60,776 nt of DNA from Actinokineospora pegani. GTDB taxonomy: Bacteria; Actinomycetota; Actinomycetes; Mycobacteriales; Pseudonocardiaceae. Below are positions 25,375 to 34,254 of this stretch, in pieces. Position numbers and translations under genes: made by a program. Position 1 is the first letter of the stretch. Every line of letters starts with the position of its first letter. The stretch spans positions 1 to 60,776 of the forward strand of contig NZ_WHOL01000122.1 of assembly GCF_009745975.1 (NCBI RefSeq). Direction: 5' to 3'. The notes under the pieces are model-generated. The model saw nothing but the letters and a program-made list of their open reading frames with translations. It made no database searches and was not told where the DNA came from.

Positions 25375-25410
25375 GGCCCCTTACTACCCGGACCAGCCCC
25401 CGCGCGCCAG

Positions 25411-26259
25411 CTATGGCAGCCAGGACACCACGCCGCTCAGCAGCGAATACCCCACGAAGGCGACCACGTCGATCACCGTGTGCGCGATGACCAGCGGCCA
25501 CAGCCGGTTCGTCTTCTGCCAGTACCGCCCGTACACCAGCCCCATCACCACGTTGCCGATGAACCCGCCGAACCCCTGGTACAGGTGGTACGACCCGCGC
25601 AGCACCGCCGCGAACACCAGCGACGTGTTCTCCCGGAACCCGAGCTGCCGGAGCTTGGTCAGCACGTACCCGACGACCAGCACCTCCTCCGCCCACGCGT
25701 TCCCGGCCGCGAGCAGGACCAGCACCACCGGCCGCCACCACGTCTCGCCCAGCGTCGACGGAGCCACCGCCAGGTTGATCCCCGCCGCGTGCGCGACCAG
25801 GTAGAACCCGAGCCCCGGGACGCCGATCAGCGCCGCGAGCCCCAACCCCCGCAGCGCGTCCTTGCCCTTCTGCGCCAGGTCGAGGCCCACCGCCGACAGC
25901 CGGTACCCGGCGCGGTAGAGCAGGTAGACGCCGAGGGCGCCCCAGGCGGTGAGGCGGATGACGCCGGTGAGCTGCTTGAGGAAGTCGACGACGGCGGACT
26001 GGGCCTGGGGGACGTTGATCGCGACGGTCTGCTCGGACAGGCCCGCGGGCAGGAGCAGGGAGTCGAGCAGGGACAGCAGGCTGGCCAGGCCCGACAGGCC
26101 CAGGGTGACGGCGAAGACGACGAGGAGTTCGACCCGGATGAGCCTGCGCTCGGCCGGGTCGTCGACGAACTGCTCCACCCGCCGGGGTGGGGAGATCCAC
26201 TCTCGCACGAGGTCCGAAACTACCCCCGGCGCTGTGCCGCGAGGAACGGACAGTGACAT
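25411..26259 (-). CDS. CPBP-family intramembrane glutamic protease
   Basis: A polytopic protein with the CPBP (Abi, Rce1-like) motifs: AEEVLVVGYVLTKLR with catalytic Glu191-Glu192, RGSYHLYQG, and HTVIDVVAF near the C-terminus. These proteases act on membrane or prenylated substrates; the substrate here is unknown. The annotated start is ATG 26259, but no ribosome binding site precedes it. GTG 26208 (17 codons in) has GGGGG about 14 bases upstream and is a serious alternative. The choice matters because a 30-bp repeat covers the intervening bases. Confidence 0.88.
   Translation of the reverse strand: MSLSVPRGTAPGVVSDLVREWISPPRRVEQFVDDPAERRLIRVELLVVFAVTLGLSGLASLLSLLDSLLLPAGLSEQTVAINVPQAQSAVVDFLKQLTGVIRLTAWGALGVYLLYRAGYRLSAVGLDLAQKGKDALRGLGLAALIGVPGLGFYLVAHAAGINLAVAPSTLGETWWRPVVLVLLAAGNAWAEEVLVVGYVLTKLRQLGFRENTSLVFAAVLRGSYHLYQGFGGFIGNVVMGLVYGRYWQKTNRLWPLVIAHTVIDVVAFVGYSLLSGVVSWLP
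26224..26253. repeat. 30-bp direct repeat, copy A
   Basis: Identical to 26324-26353, exactly 100 bp away. Its right 18 bases are the exact inverse of 26281-26298, so A and that element can form an 18-bp hairpin with a 27-nt loop containing the ATG of the CPBP gene. Confidence 0.95.
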
Positions 26260-26280
26260 CGGAGTTGTCAGGGAGGCCGG

Positions 26281-26298
26281 CTGTCCGTTCCTCGCGGC
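26281..26298. repeat. Inverted 18-bp element, copy B
   Basis: CTGTCCGTTCCTCGCGGC is complementary to part of both flanking copies (26236-26253 and 26336-26353). It can pair with only one at a time, giving two mutually exclusive hairpins in the intergenic transcript. Confidence 0.95.
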
Positions 26299-26319
26299 GT
26301 CCGGTCCGGCGCTGGGTCG

Positions 26320-27105
26320 TCAGCCCCGGCGCTGTGCCGCGAGGAACGGACAGCCCACGAGCGCCCGCAGCTCGCGGCTCAGCTCGGCGGGGGTGTCCAC
26401 CGGGCGGGAGAAGGCCAGCCGCACGTCGTGGTCGGTGTCGACGGCCTCCACCCGCAGGCGCAGGCCGTAGCGGTCGATGCCCAGCGGGCGGACGTGGCCG
26501 CCGCGCAGGTCGGCGGGGAGGTGGCGGACCAGGGCGCCGACGACGTCGGTGTGCGACAGCTCCAGGTGGCGCAGCCAGCCCGCCTCCTGGGTGGCGAACG
26601 GGTCCGGGGCGGCGCGGACGAAGTCCTCGCGGGAGACCGGGTCGGTGCCCTCGCCGTCGGCCAGCACCATCGACGCCGGGACCAGGGTCAGCAGGGTGGC
26701 GGTGTGGCCCAGGTCGAGCAGCCGGGGGTCGGGGCGCTCCTCAGCCACGGCAAGCGCTTGCGCGCGGGCCTCCCCGGCGGACAGGGCGCGCAGCCAGCCG
26801 GTGATCCAGAGCAGGCCGCGGATGGACTCGCGCAGCGGGACCGGGGCCGGGTCGGCCAGCTCCACCATGGTGGCCAGCTCGCCGCGCGGCGCGGTCCAGG
26901 CCGCGCCGACCAGCTCGTGGTCGGCGGGCAGCAGGACGCTGATGGTCCCGTCGGTGTGCACGTGGTGCAGCAGCGGGGTGAAGCGGTCGGCGCGGGCGGG
27001 GTCGCCCGCGGGGACCAGGGTGGCTCGGCCGCCGAGGGCGGCGATGGTCCTGGCGCGCTCCGCGGGGTGCGGAGCGCGGGGACGGGGCGCGTCGGGACTG
27101 CTCAC
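26320..27105 (-). CDS. DUF2470 (heme-utilisation-like) protein
   Basis: A 261-residue cytoplasmic protein. The N-terminal part has a split-barrel-like pattern (FTPLLHHVHTDGTISVLLPA, HELVGAAWTAPRGELATMVE), and the C-terminal part matches DUF2470 (ELSHTDVVGALVRHLPADLR and IDRYGLRLRVEAVDTDHDVR). DUF2470 is found in heme oxygenase-like and heme-utilisation proteins of the HugZ type. A likely iron box lies 16-34 bp before the start, in repressor position, so induction under iron starvation is expected. The last codons are inside copy C of a 30-bp repeat. Confidence 0.82.
   Translation of the reverse strand: MSSPDAPRPRAPHPAERARTIAALGGRATLVPAGDPARADRFTPLLHHVHTDGTISVLLPADHELVGAAWTAPRGELATMVELADPAPVPLRESIRGLLWITGWLRALSAGEARAQALAVAEERPDPRLLDLGHTATLLTLVPASMVLADGEGTDPVSREDFVRAAPDPFATQEAGWLRHLELSHTDVVGALVRHLPADLRGGHVRPLGIDRYGLRLRVEAVDTDHDVRLAFSRPVDTPAELSRELRALVGCPFLAAQRRG
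26324..26353. repeat. 30-bp direct repeat, copy C
   Basis: Identical to 26224-26253. It encodes the last ten residues of the DUF2470 protein (CPFLAAQRRG), whereas copy A encodes residues 3-12 of the CPBP protein or lies just upstream of it. Confidence 0.95.
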
Positions 27106-27120
27106 TGGGCCACCTCCTAC

Positions 27121-27139
27121 TTAGGCAACCCTAACTTGA
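27121..27139. promoter_or_regulatory. Probable IdeR/DtxR-type iron box upstream of the DUF2470 gene
   Basis: TTAGGCAACCCTAACTTGA matches about 13 of 19 consensus positions, with a perfect TTAGG arm and CCTAAC overlapping the right half. It is 16-34 bp before the start codon, a position suited to repression by iron-loaded IdeR. Confidence 0.6.
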
Positions 27140-27202
27140 GATCCGGCCTGCGGGAAAGACACCTCTTCGCGTTACTTTCAATCGCCCAGCCGGTGGGTGT
27201 CG

Positions 27203-27870
27203 TCACCGTAGGGCGTCAGCGATCAGGAGCGCGGCGGTGACGACCCCCGGCCCGACCACCCCGGCATCGATCGGCTCGAAGCTGACCACACCCACGCTGG
27301 CCCGCAGCCCGGACACGCCGCGCACCGGCGCGGCGATCCCGTGCGCGCCCGGCTGCAGCTCGCCCAGGCTGACCACCCACGGCCCGTCCTCGGCGCGCAG
27401 CCCGACCGCCCGGCCCGCCGCGCCCTTGTACAGCGGGTGGCGGGTGCCGACCCGGTAGGCCACGTGGTAGCTCGTCCACGACGGCTCGACCACCGCGACG
27501 GCCTGCGCCTCGTCGCCGTCGGCCACGGTCAGGTGCGCGGTCGCGCCCGAGGTCTCGGCCAGCTCGCGCAGCGCGGGCTGGGCGGCCACCCGCAGTTGCG
27601 GGGCCACCTTGGCGGCCAGTTGCAGCAGGCCGAGCCCGAGCCGCACCTTGGAGCCCTCGCGGCGCACCATCCCGCGCGTCTGCAACGGCACCAGCAGCCG
27701 GTAGACCGCCGCCCGGCTGGCCCCGATGGCCAGCGCCAGGTCGCTGATCGTGGGCGCCTCGGTGTCGGCGTCGGCGACCGCCTGCAGCAGTGCCAGGCCC
27801 CGGTCGAGGGTCAGCGAGCTCTCCTTGCCGCCCGCGGGGTCGCGCGGCGCGCTCGACCGGATGCCGGGCA

Positions 27871-27871
<1 letters not shown>
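27203..27871 (-). CDS. IclR-family transcriptional regulator
   Basis: A 222-residue regulator. The N-terminal winged helix-turn-helix is LTLDRGLALLQAVADADTEA with ISDLALAIGASRAAVYRLLV; the C-terminal effector domain includes RVGTRHPLYKGAAGRAVGL and GAHGIAAPVRG. Its start overlaps the fahA stop by one base (TGATG), so it is the last gene of the homogentisate operon. IclR members often govern aromatic-acid degradation. A 17-bp palindrome in the hmgA divergent region is its probable operator, and the effector is probably homogentisate or a precursor. Confidence 0.92.
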
Positions 27872-29066
<1,195 letters not shown>

Positions 29067-29070
<4 letters not shown>

Positions 29071-29942
29071 AGCAGGCCCAGCTCTTCCAGGTCGGTCACC
29101 GGGGCCGACAGCGAGCACGACCCGTAGGAGCCGAAGACGGCGCGCACCGCGTGCGCGGCCTGGTCGGACAGCCCGGCGGCCTCCTCGGCGAGGAGCTTGC
29201 TGTCGGTCTCCGACAGCGCGGCCCGCACATCGCCGCCGGAGAGCAGGCGGGCGGTGGCGACCAGCAGGTTGAGGAACCCGTGGTGGGTGAACCCGGTGGC
29301 TTCCTCGGTGTGCCGGACGGCGTTGTGCAGGCCCGCGGTCGCCTTGAACGAGGCCTCGCCCGCGCTGATCACCGACAGGAAGTCGGCCACCTCGTCCACG
29401 CTGGGGAACGCCTCGTGGCTCAGCCCGCCGGTGCGGATCTTGGGCCAGCTCCCGTGCTCGACGACCCGGCGGATGCCCTCGAGCCACTCCACGCCGCCGC
29501 GGCGGGGCTCGACGACCCGGATGACGTCCTCCGGCACGAACTCGTTCACCCGCTCCAGCCAGACGTCGTCGATGTCGGCCGGGGCGGGCATCTCGACCAT
29601 GCGCAGGGCCAGCAGCTCCGTGCGGGACTCGACGATGGACAGGGCCTTGGGCACCCCGCCGAGCCCGGTGTCGATCACCAGCGACAGCGCCACCGGTTTC
29701 GCGGGCTTCGCCTTCACCAACTCGGTGATCAGCTCGGGCAGGCGGGAGGCCTGGCACAGGAACAGGCCGACCAGGCCTGCCCGTTCCCCGTCGCGTCCCG
29801 CGAGGTGCAGGCGCACCGCGTCGGGCATCGTCGCGCTGCCCGGTGGGAACAGGGCGGCGTCGTCGACGAGCCGCGCGAACAGGGGCGGGATGCCGCGTGG
29901 GCCGGGCGGGTGCAGGGGAACGGCGCTTGACACGGCTGACAC
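29067..29942 (-). CDS. Unknown protein encoded in the homogentisate operon
   Basis: About 291 residues from GTG 29942, or 288 from GTG 29933. It starts with PPLFARLVDDAALFPPGSAT, a segment I recall as conserved in actinobacterial hypotheticals. It continues with an alternating strand/helix pattern (GLVGLFLCQASRLPELITEL, PVALSLVIDTGLGGVPKALS, VIRVVEPRRGGVEWLEGIRR, IRTGGLSHEAFPSVDEVADF) that suggests a TIM-barrel-like fold. KIRTGG and FKATAGLHNAV could be phosphate- or carboxylate-binding loops. It overlaps fahA by four bases and heads the fahA-iclR operon. The missing maleylacetoacetate isomerase step is the obvious candidate role, but nothing in the sequence proves it. Confidence 0.7.
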
Positions 29943-29972
29943 GCTAGTGGCGTATCGGCTACTGAACAAAGA

Positions 29973-29989
29973 TGTCCGACATCCGGACA
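29973..29989. promoter_or_regulatory. Candidate IclR operator between hmgA and its divergent operon
   Basis: TGTCCGACATCCGGACA has 6-bp arms (TGTCCG/CGGACA) around five bases and lies just before the hmgA ribosome site (GGAGG, 29992-29996). A TTGACA hexamer at 29927-29932 could be the hmgA -35. The position suits control of both directions by the IclR protein. Confidence 0.55.
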
Positions 29990-30000
29990 GCGGAGGACGC

Positions 30001-31176
30001 ATGCCGCACTACCGCCGAGTTGGGAAGATCCCCAGCAAGAGGCACACAACCTTCCGTTCACCCGACGGTTCCCTGCACGCCGAAGAGCTGATGGGCGCCG
30101 AGGGCTTCTCCGCCGATTCGGCGCTGCTCTACCACCGGCACCTGCCCACCGCGATCATCGACGCGGTCGCCGTCGACGAGTTCCGGCTGCCGCTCGCGCC
30201 GAACCACCCGCTCAAGCCAAGGCACCTGCGCACCCAGGCGATGGGGTGGGCCGCGGGGCTCGACGCGGTCACCGGGCGGCGGTCGCTGGTGGGCAACGCG
30301 GACGTGCACATCTCCTTCGTCGTGGCGTCGGCGCCCAGCCCGCTCTACCGCAACGCGGTCGGCGACGAGCTGTTCTACGTCCAGGGCGGATCGGCGGTCG
30401 TCGAGACCATCTACGGCGCCCTGCCGGTCGCCGAGGGCGACTACGTGGTCATCCCGACCTCCACCACCTACCGCGTGGTGCCCGAGGGCGACCTGCGGCT
30501 GTACGTGGTGGAGGCGACCGGGCACATCGGCCCGCCCAAGCGCTACCTGTCCAGCCGCGGCCAGTTCCTCGAGCACTCCCCGTACTGCGAGCGCGACCTG
30601 CGCGCCCCCGGCGAGCCGCTGGTGGTCGACGGCGAGGACGTCGACGTGCTGGTGCGCCACCGGGCCGGGCTGACCCGCCACACCTACGCCAACCACCCGT
30701 TCGACGTCGTCGGCTGGGACGGGTGCCTGTACCCGTGGGCGTTCCACATCGGCGACTTCGAGCCGATCACCGGCCGGGTGCACCAGCCGCCGCCGGTGCA
30801 CCAGACCTTCGAGGGGCCGAACTTCGTGGTCTGCTCGTTCGTCCCGCGCAAGGTCGACTACCACCCCGAGTCGATCCCGGTGCCCTACAACCACGCCAAC
30901 GTGGACTCCGACGAACTCATGTTCTACGTCGGCGGGGATTACGAGGCGCGCAAGGGATCGGGAATCGGAATCGGTTCGCTGTCGCTGCACCCGGCCGGTT
31001 TCACGCACGGTCCACAACCCGGAGCGGCCGAGGCGTCAATCGGCGTGGAACACTTCGACGAAACGGCGGTAATGGTCGACACTTTCCGCCCGTTGGACCT
31101 CGCGGACCCGGCGTCCACCTGCGAAGACCCGCGCTACGCCTGGAGTTGGGCACGCCGAGGTCCCGATTGGGACTAG
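30001..31176 (+). CDS. hmgA: Homogentisate 1,2-dioxygenase
   Basis: Opens the ring of homogentisate to maleylacetoacetate using non-heme iron and oxygen. The 391-residue protein carries the iron-ligand region near the C-terminus (HANVDSDELMFYVGGDYEAR, SLSLHPAGFTHGPQPG), plus VGDELFYVQGGSAVVETIYG and NHPFDVVGWDGCLYPWAFHI. ATG 30001 follows GGAGG at 5-9 bases. It is somewhat shorter than the roughly 430-residue mammalian type, as usual in actinobacteria. It is divergent from the unknown gene-fahA-iclR operon. Confidence 0.97.
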   Translation: MPHYRRVGKIPSKRHTTFRSPDGSLHAEELMGAEGFSADSALLYHRHLPTAIIDAVAVDEFRLPLAPNHPLKPRHLRTQAMGWAAGLDAVTGRRSLVGNADVHISFVVASAPSPLYRNAVGDELFYVQGGSAVVETIYGALPVAEGDYVVIPTSTTYRVVPEGDLRLYVVEATGHIGPPKRYLSSRGQFLEHSPYCERDLRAPGEPLVVDGEDVDVLVRHRAGLTRHTYANHPFDVVGWDGCLYPWAFHIGDFEPITGRVHQPPPVHQTFEGPNFVVCSFVPRKVDYHPESIPVPYNHANVDSDELMFYVGGDYEARKGSGIGIGSLSLHPAGFTHGPQPGAAEASIGVEHFDETAVMVDTFRPLDLADPASTCEDPRYAWSWARRGPDWD

Positions 31177-31258
31177 GCCGGTGACACCCCTCGCCGATGG
31201 GCCCATAATGAGCGTCCCCCGGGCTGGCGGGGAATTGACGCTGCACTGACGGGACGGC

Positions 31259-31864
31259 ATGGGTTACACGAAAGAACTGGCGGACCCCTGGGGTCTGCTG
31301 CTGGCTGCCAGCGCGGGTTGCGTCGCCTGGGCGATCCACCTGCCCGCCGTCGGCGCGATCGCCGTCGGCCTCGCGATCCTGGCCGGTCGCGCGGGCCTGG
31401 CCCACCTCAACCGCGACCCCGAGGGCGAGCGCCCGGAGGTCGAGGTCGCCGCGCACAGCGAGGAAGCCGCCTGCCTGCTCCGAGCCAGCGCTGCCGAGAA
31501 CGACTTCGCCGCGGCCCTCGACGAGCACCGCCCGGGCCCGCTGGCCGACCGGGTGCCCGCGCTGACCGGGTCCGTCGCCGCGGCCGTCGACGCGCTCTAC
31601 CGCCTGGCGGGCCGGGTGACCCTGGCCAACCGCGTCCTCGCCGAGGCCGACACCGAGACCCACGCCCGCCTCACCGCCGCCCGCACCCGCCTGCTGTCCG
31701 ACCTGGAGGCGGGCACCGCGGGCTTGGAGTCCCTTGTCGAGCAGGCCGGGGCGCTGCGCAAGCTCACCCAGACCTCGCTCACCGCGCTGTCGGAGTCCGT
31801 GGCCGCCCTGCGCCACAGCCTCGCCGACACCGAGGAGACCACCCGCCGGGCCGTGGGCGCCTGA
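31259..31864 (+). CDS. Membrane-anchored helical protein of unknown function
   Basis: A 201-residue protein. Residues 12-45 are a hydrophobic pair of short helices (GLLLAASAGCVAWAIHLPAV and GAIAVGLAILAGRAGLA). The rest is a long alanine-rich helical region with coiled-coil character (LTAARTRLLSDLEAGTAGLE and ALRKLTQTSLTALSESVAAL). No family is recognised. It converges with the GDT1-like gene, ending four bases before it. Confidence 0.75.
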   Translation: MGYTKELADPWGLLLAASAGCVAWAIHLPAVGAIAVGLAILAGRAGLAHLNRDPEGERPEVEVAAHSEEAACLLRASAAENDFAAALDEHRPGPLADRVPALTGSVAAAVDALYRLAGRVTLANRVLAEADTETHARLTAARTRLLSDLEAGTAGLESLVEQAGALRKLTQTSLTALSESVAALRHSLADTEETTRRAVGA

Positions 31865-31868
31865 GAGC

Positions 31869-32456
31869 TCAGACCAGTTCGATGACGGACTCGACCAGCA
31901 GCCAGGCCCCGAAGAGGAAGAACAGGGCCGCCGCGCCGTAGCGGATCAGCTTCTCCGGCAGGGACTTGCCCAGGGCGCGGCCGATCACGATCGCCAGCGC
32001 GTCGGCGGCGACCATGCCCACGGTGGAGCCGATCCACACACCCGCCCAGTGGTGGTCGGTGGCCAGGGTGATGGTGGCGAGCATGGTCTTGTCGCCCAGT
32101 TCGGACAGGAAGAACGCGGTGCCGACGGCGATCACCACGGACTTGGTGACCTGGTTGGCCTTGGCCTTCTCGTCGTCGGTGAGCGAGTCGCCGCGCAGGG
32201 TCCAGAAGCCGAAGCCGACGAAGGCGACGGCGGCGGCGAGGTTGATCCAGCCGGTCGGCAGCGCCGAACCCAGGCCCACGCCCAAGGCGACCGAGGCCAG
32301 GTGCACGACGGTGGTCGCGATGGTGATGCCGAGGATGACCGGCCAGACCTTGAAGCGGGTGGCGAACGTCAGAGCCATCAGCTGCGACTTGTCGCCGAGC
32401 TCCGCGACGAAGATGACCCAGAAAGACACGAGCGTGCCGAGGACGAAGGCGTCCAT
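31869..32456 (-). CDS. GDT1/TMEM165 (UPF0016) family Mn2+ exporter
   Basis: A 195-residue membrane protein with two copies of the family motif E-x-GDK-S/T: FVAELGDKSQLMALTFATRF near residue 17 and FLSELGDKTMLATITLATDH near 130. It has about six helices. UPF0016 proteins move Mn2+ or Ca2+ with proton exchange; bacterial members protect against manganese excess. The start ATG 32456 (MDAFVLGT) is fixed by the family N-terminus. A yybP-ykoY manganese riboswitch lies directly upstream, so the gene is expected to be turned on by Mn2+. Confidence 0.94.
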   Translation of the reverse strand: MDAFVLGTLVSFWVIFVAELGDKSQLMALTFATRFKVWPVILGITIATTVVHLASVALGVGLGSALPTGWINLAAAVAFVGFGFWTLRGDSLTDDEKAKANQVTKSVVIAVGTAFFLSELGDKTMLATITLATDHHWAGVWIGSTVGMVAADALAIVIGRALGKSLPEKLIRYGAAALFFLFGAWLLVESVIELV

Positions 32457-32512
32457 TGGTTCGCGTGACCCCTGACCGTGATCAGGCCGGACCCCAGGAC
32501 GCGCGCGACCTC

Positions 32513-32539
32513 GATCCGGCATACGGATATGCCTGGATC
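32513..32539 (-). promoter_or_regulatory. Strong hairpin after the riboswitch (expression platform candidate)
   Basis: On the minus strand GATCC-A-GGCATA, loop TCCG, TATGCC-GGATC forms an 11-bp stem with one bulge. Its first base is shared with the 3' strand of riboswitch helix P1, so formation of one can influence the other. There is no U tract. Confidence 0.55.
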
Positions 32540-32636
32540 GAAGGTCTCGCCCGCCTCGGATCACCGGGGCCGCCCGACCGGGTCCGGCGAACCGGGCCAG
32601 TGTGTCGATCGGGACGTTGGGGGCTACTCCCCTTCG
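32539..32636 (-). ncRNA. yybP-ykoY manganese riboswitch
   Basis: The minus-strand RNA contains both conserved metal-binding loops of this class: GGGGAGUAGCCC near the 5' end and GGGCGAGACCUU near the 3' end. It is closed by helix P1 (CGAAGG with CCUUCG). ACACUGGCCCGGUUC in the middle matches the usual second-arm sequence. It binds Mn2+ and controls the UPF0016 exporter gene 83 bases downstream, a known pairing. A -10 element (TATAGT) ends 13 bases before P1. Confidence 0.88.
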
Positions 32637-32648
32637 CTTTCCGGCGCA

Positions 32649-32654
32649 ACTATA
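32649..32654 (-). promoter_or_regulatory. -10 element of the riboswitch/exporter transcript
   Basis: TATAGT on the minus strand, with a possible -35 (GTGGCT or TGGCTT) 16-17 bases further upstream. It places the transcript start just ahead of the riboswitch. Confidence 0.5.
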
Positions 32655-32691
32655 GCCGATCCGCCATGAAAAGCCACGTGCCCCCGCTCAC

Positions 32692-32705
32692 GGGACCTAC
32701 GTCCC
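32692..32705. promoter_or_regulatory. DevR/DosR-type palindrome upstream of cydA
   Basis: GGGACCTACGTCCC has the core GGGAC-N4-GTCCC of the dormancy-regulon box. It is 58 bp before the cydA start. Two or three further GGGACC half-sites follow between 32713 and 32741. The DevS/DevR-like pair at the end of the operon is the likely cognate regulator. Confidence 0.65.
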
Positions 32706-32762
32706 GGCCGCACGGGACCCGGGCACCTGGGACCGGGACCCGCGCGGGCGGAGATTGGTGTC

Positions 32763-34244
32763 GTGGACGTACTAGACCTGGCGCGGTGGCAGTTCGGCAT
32801 CACCACCGTCTACCACTTCCTGATGGTGCCGCTGACCATCGGGCTGTCGGTGCTCGTGGCGGGCATGCAGACCGCGTGGGTGCGCACCGGCGAGGTCAAG
32901 TACCTGCGGATGACCAAGTTCTGGGGCAAGTTGATGCTGGTCAACTTCGCCATGGGCGTGGTGACCGGGATCGTCCAGGAGTTCCAGTTCGGCATGGCCT
33001 GGAGCGAGTACTCCCGGTTCGTCGGCGACGTGTTCGGCGCCCCGCTGGCGATGGAGGGCCTGGTCGCCTTCTTCGTCGAGTCCACCTTCCTCGGCCTGTG
33101 GATCTTCGGCTGGGACCGGCTGCCCAGGCGGGTGCACCTGGCCTGCGCGTGGGCGTTCAGCCTGGCCACCATCGCCAGCGCGTACTTCATCCTGGCCGCC
33201 AACTCCTGGATGCAGCACCCGGTGGGCGTGGAGATGGTCGACGGCCGCCCCCGGCTCACCTCGATCTGGGCCGTGCTGTCCAACAACACCGCGCTGACCG
33301 CCGTCCCGCACGCCGTCGCGGGCTGCTTCGCCGTCGGTGGCGCGTTCCTGGTCGGCATCGGCGCCTGGCACCTGTGGCGCGGGCGCGACGACGACGGTCC
33401 GGTGTGGCGGGCCTCGGTGAAGCTGGGCGGCTGGGTCGGCGTGGTCGCGTTCAGCGCGCTCGCGGTGACCGGCGACCTGCAGGGCAAGCTGATGTTCGAG
33501 CAGCAGCCCATGAAGATGGCCGCCGCCGAGGCGCTGTGCCACACCGAGGAACCCGCGAGCTTCTCGGTCTTCGCCGTCGGCGACGTGTCCAGACCGGACT
33601 GCGAGAACGTCAAGTCGATCACCGTCCCGGCGCTGCTGTCGTTCCTGGCGCACAGCGACTTCACCAGCGAGGTGCGCGGCATCGAGCAGCTCGTGGGCGA
33701 GTACCAGGACAAGTACGGCACGAACTACCCGGTCGACGACCGGCTCGGCGAGCTGAGCGGGCAGCCCATCGACTACGTGCCCAACCTGCCGGTGACCTAC
33801 TGGGGCTTCCGCTTCATGATCGGCTTCGGCGCGCTGTCCGCGCTGGCCGCCGCCGCGACCCTGTGGTTCACCCGGGGCGGGCGGGTGCCGCGCACGAAGT
33901 GGTTCCCCCGGCTGGCCCTGGCGGGCATCGCGACGCCGTTCATCGCCAACAGCGCGGGCTGGATCTTCACCGAGATGGGGCGCCAGCCGTTCGTGGTCGC
34001 GCCCAACCCGACCGGGGTCGACGGGGTGTGGCTGTTCACCGCGCGCGGTGTCTCCGGCATGGGCACCGGCGAGATCCTGACCTCGCTCATCGCGCTGACC
34101 ACGGTTTACGCCGTCTTGGCCTGCGTCGAGGTCTACCTGATCCGCAGGTACGCGCGGGCGGGCGTGGCCGGGGTCATGCCGCCGGAGAAGATCGACTCCG
34201 ACGACCCAGCCGAACCGGGCGACAAGCTCGCGTTCGCCTACTGA
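32763..34244 (+). CDS. cydA: Cytochrome bd oxidase subunit I
   Basis: Carries the hemes of the bd-type quinol oxidase in the plasma membrane and reduces oxygen at high affinity without proton pumping. The 493-residue protein has the b595 ligand His18 in TTVYHFLMVPLTIGLS, NSWMQHPVG with the b558 His, and GFRFMIGFG with the Met ligand. The quinol-binding loop between helices is short, as in most actinobacteria. The start is GTG 32763 (VDVLDLARWQF). The order cydA-cydB-cydDC is a complete operon. Confidence 0.97.
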   Translation: MDVLDLARWQFGITTVYHFLMVPLTIGLSVLVAGMQTAWVRTGEVKYLRMTKFWGKLMLVNFAMGVVTGIVQEFQFGMAWSEYSRFVGDVFGAPLAMEGLVAFFVESTFLGLWIFGWDRLPRRVHLACAWAFSLATIASAYFILAANSWMQHPVGVEMVDGRPRLTSIWAVLSNNTALTAVPHAVAGCFAVGGAFLVGIGAWHLWRGRDDDGPVWRASVKLGGWVGVVAFSALAVTGDLQGKLMFEQQPMKMAAAEALCHTEEPASFSVFAVGDVSRPDCENVKSITVPALLSFLAHSDFTSEVRGIEQLVGEYQDKYGTNYPVDDRLGELSGQPIDYVPNLPVTYWGFRFMIGFGALSALAAAATLWFTRGGRVPRTKWFPRLALAGIATPFIANSAGWIFTEMGRQPFVVAPNPTGVDGVWLFTARGVSGMGTGEILTSLIALTTVYAVLACVEVYLIRRYARAGVAGVMPPEKIDSDDPAEPGDKLAFAY

Positions 34245-34254
34245 AGGGGGCGCT

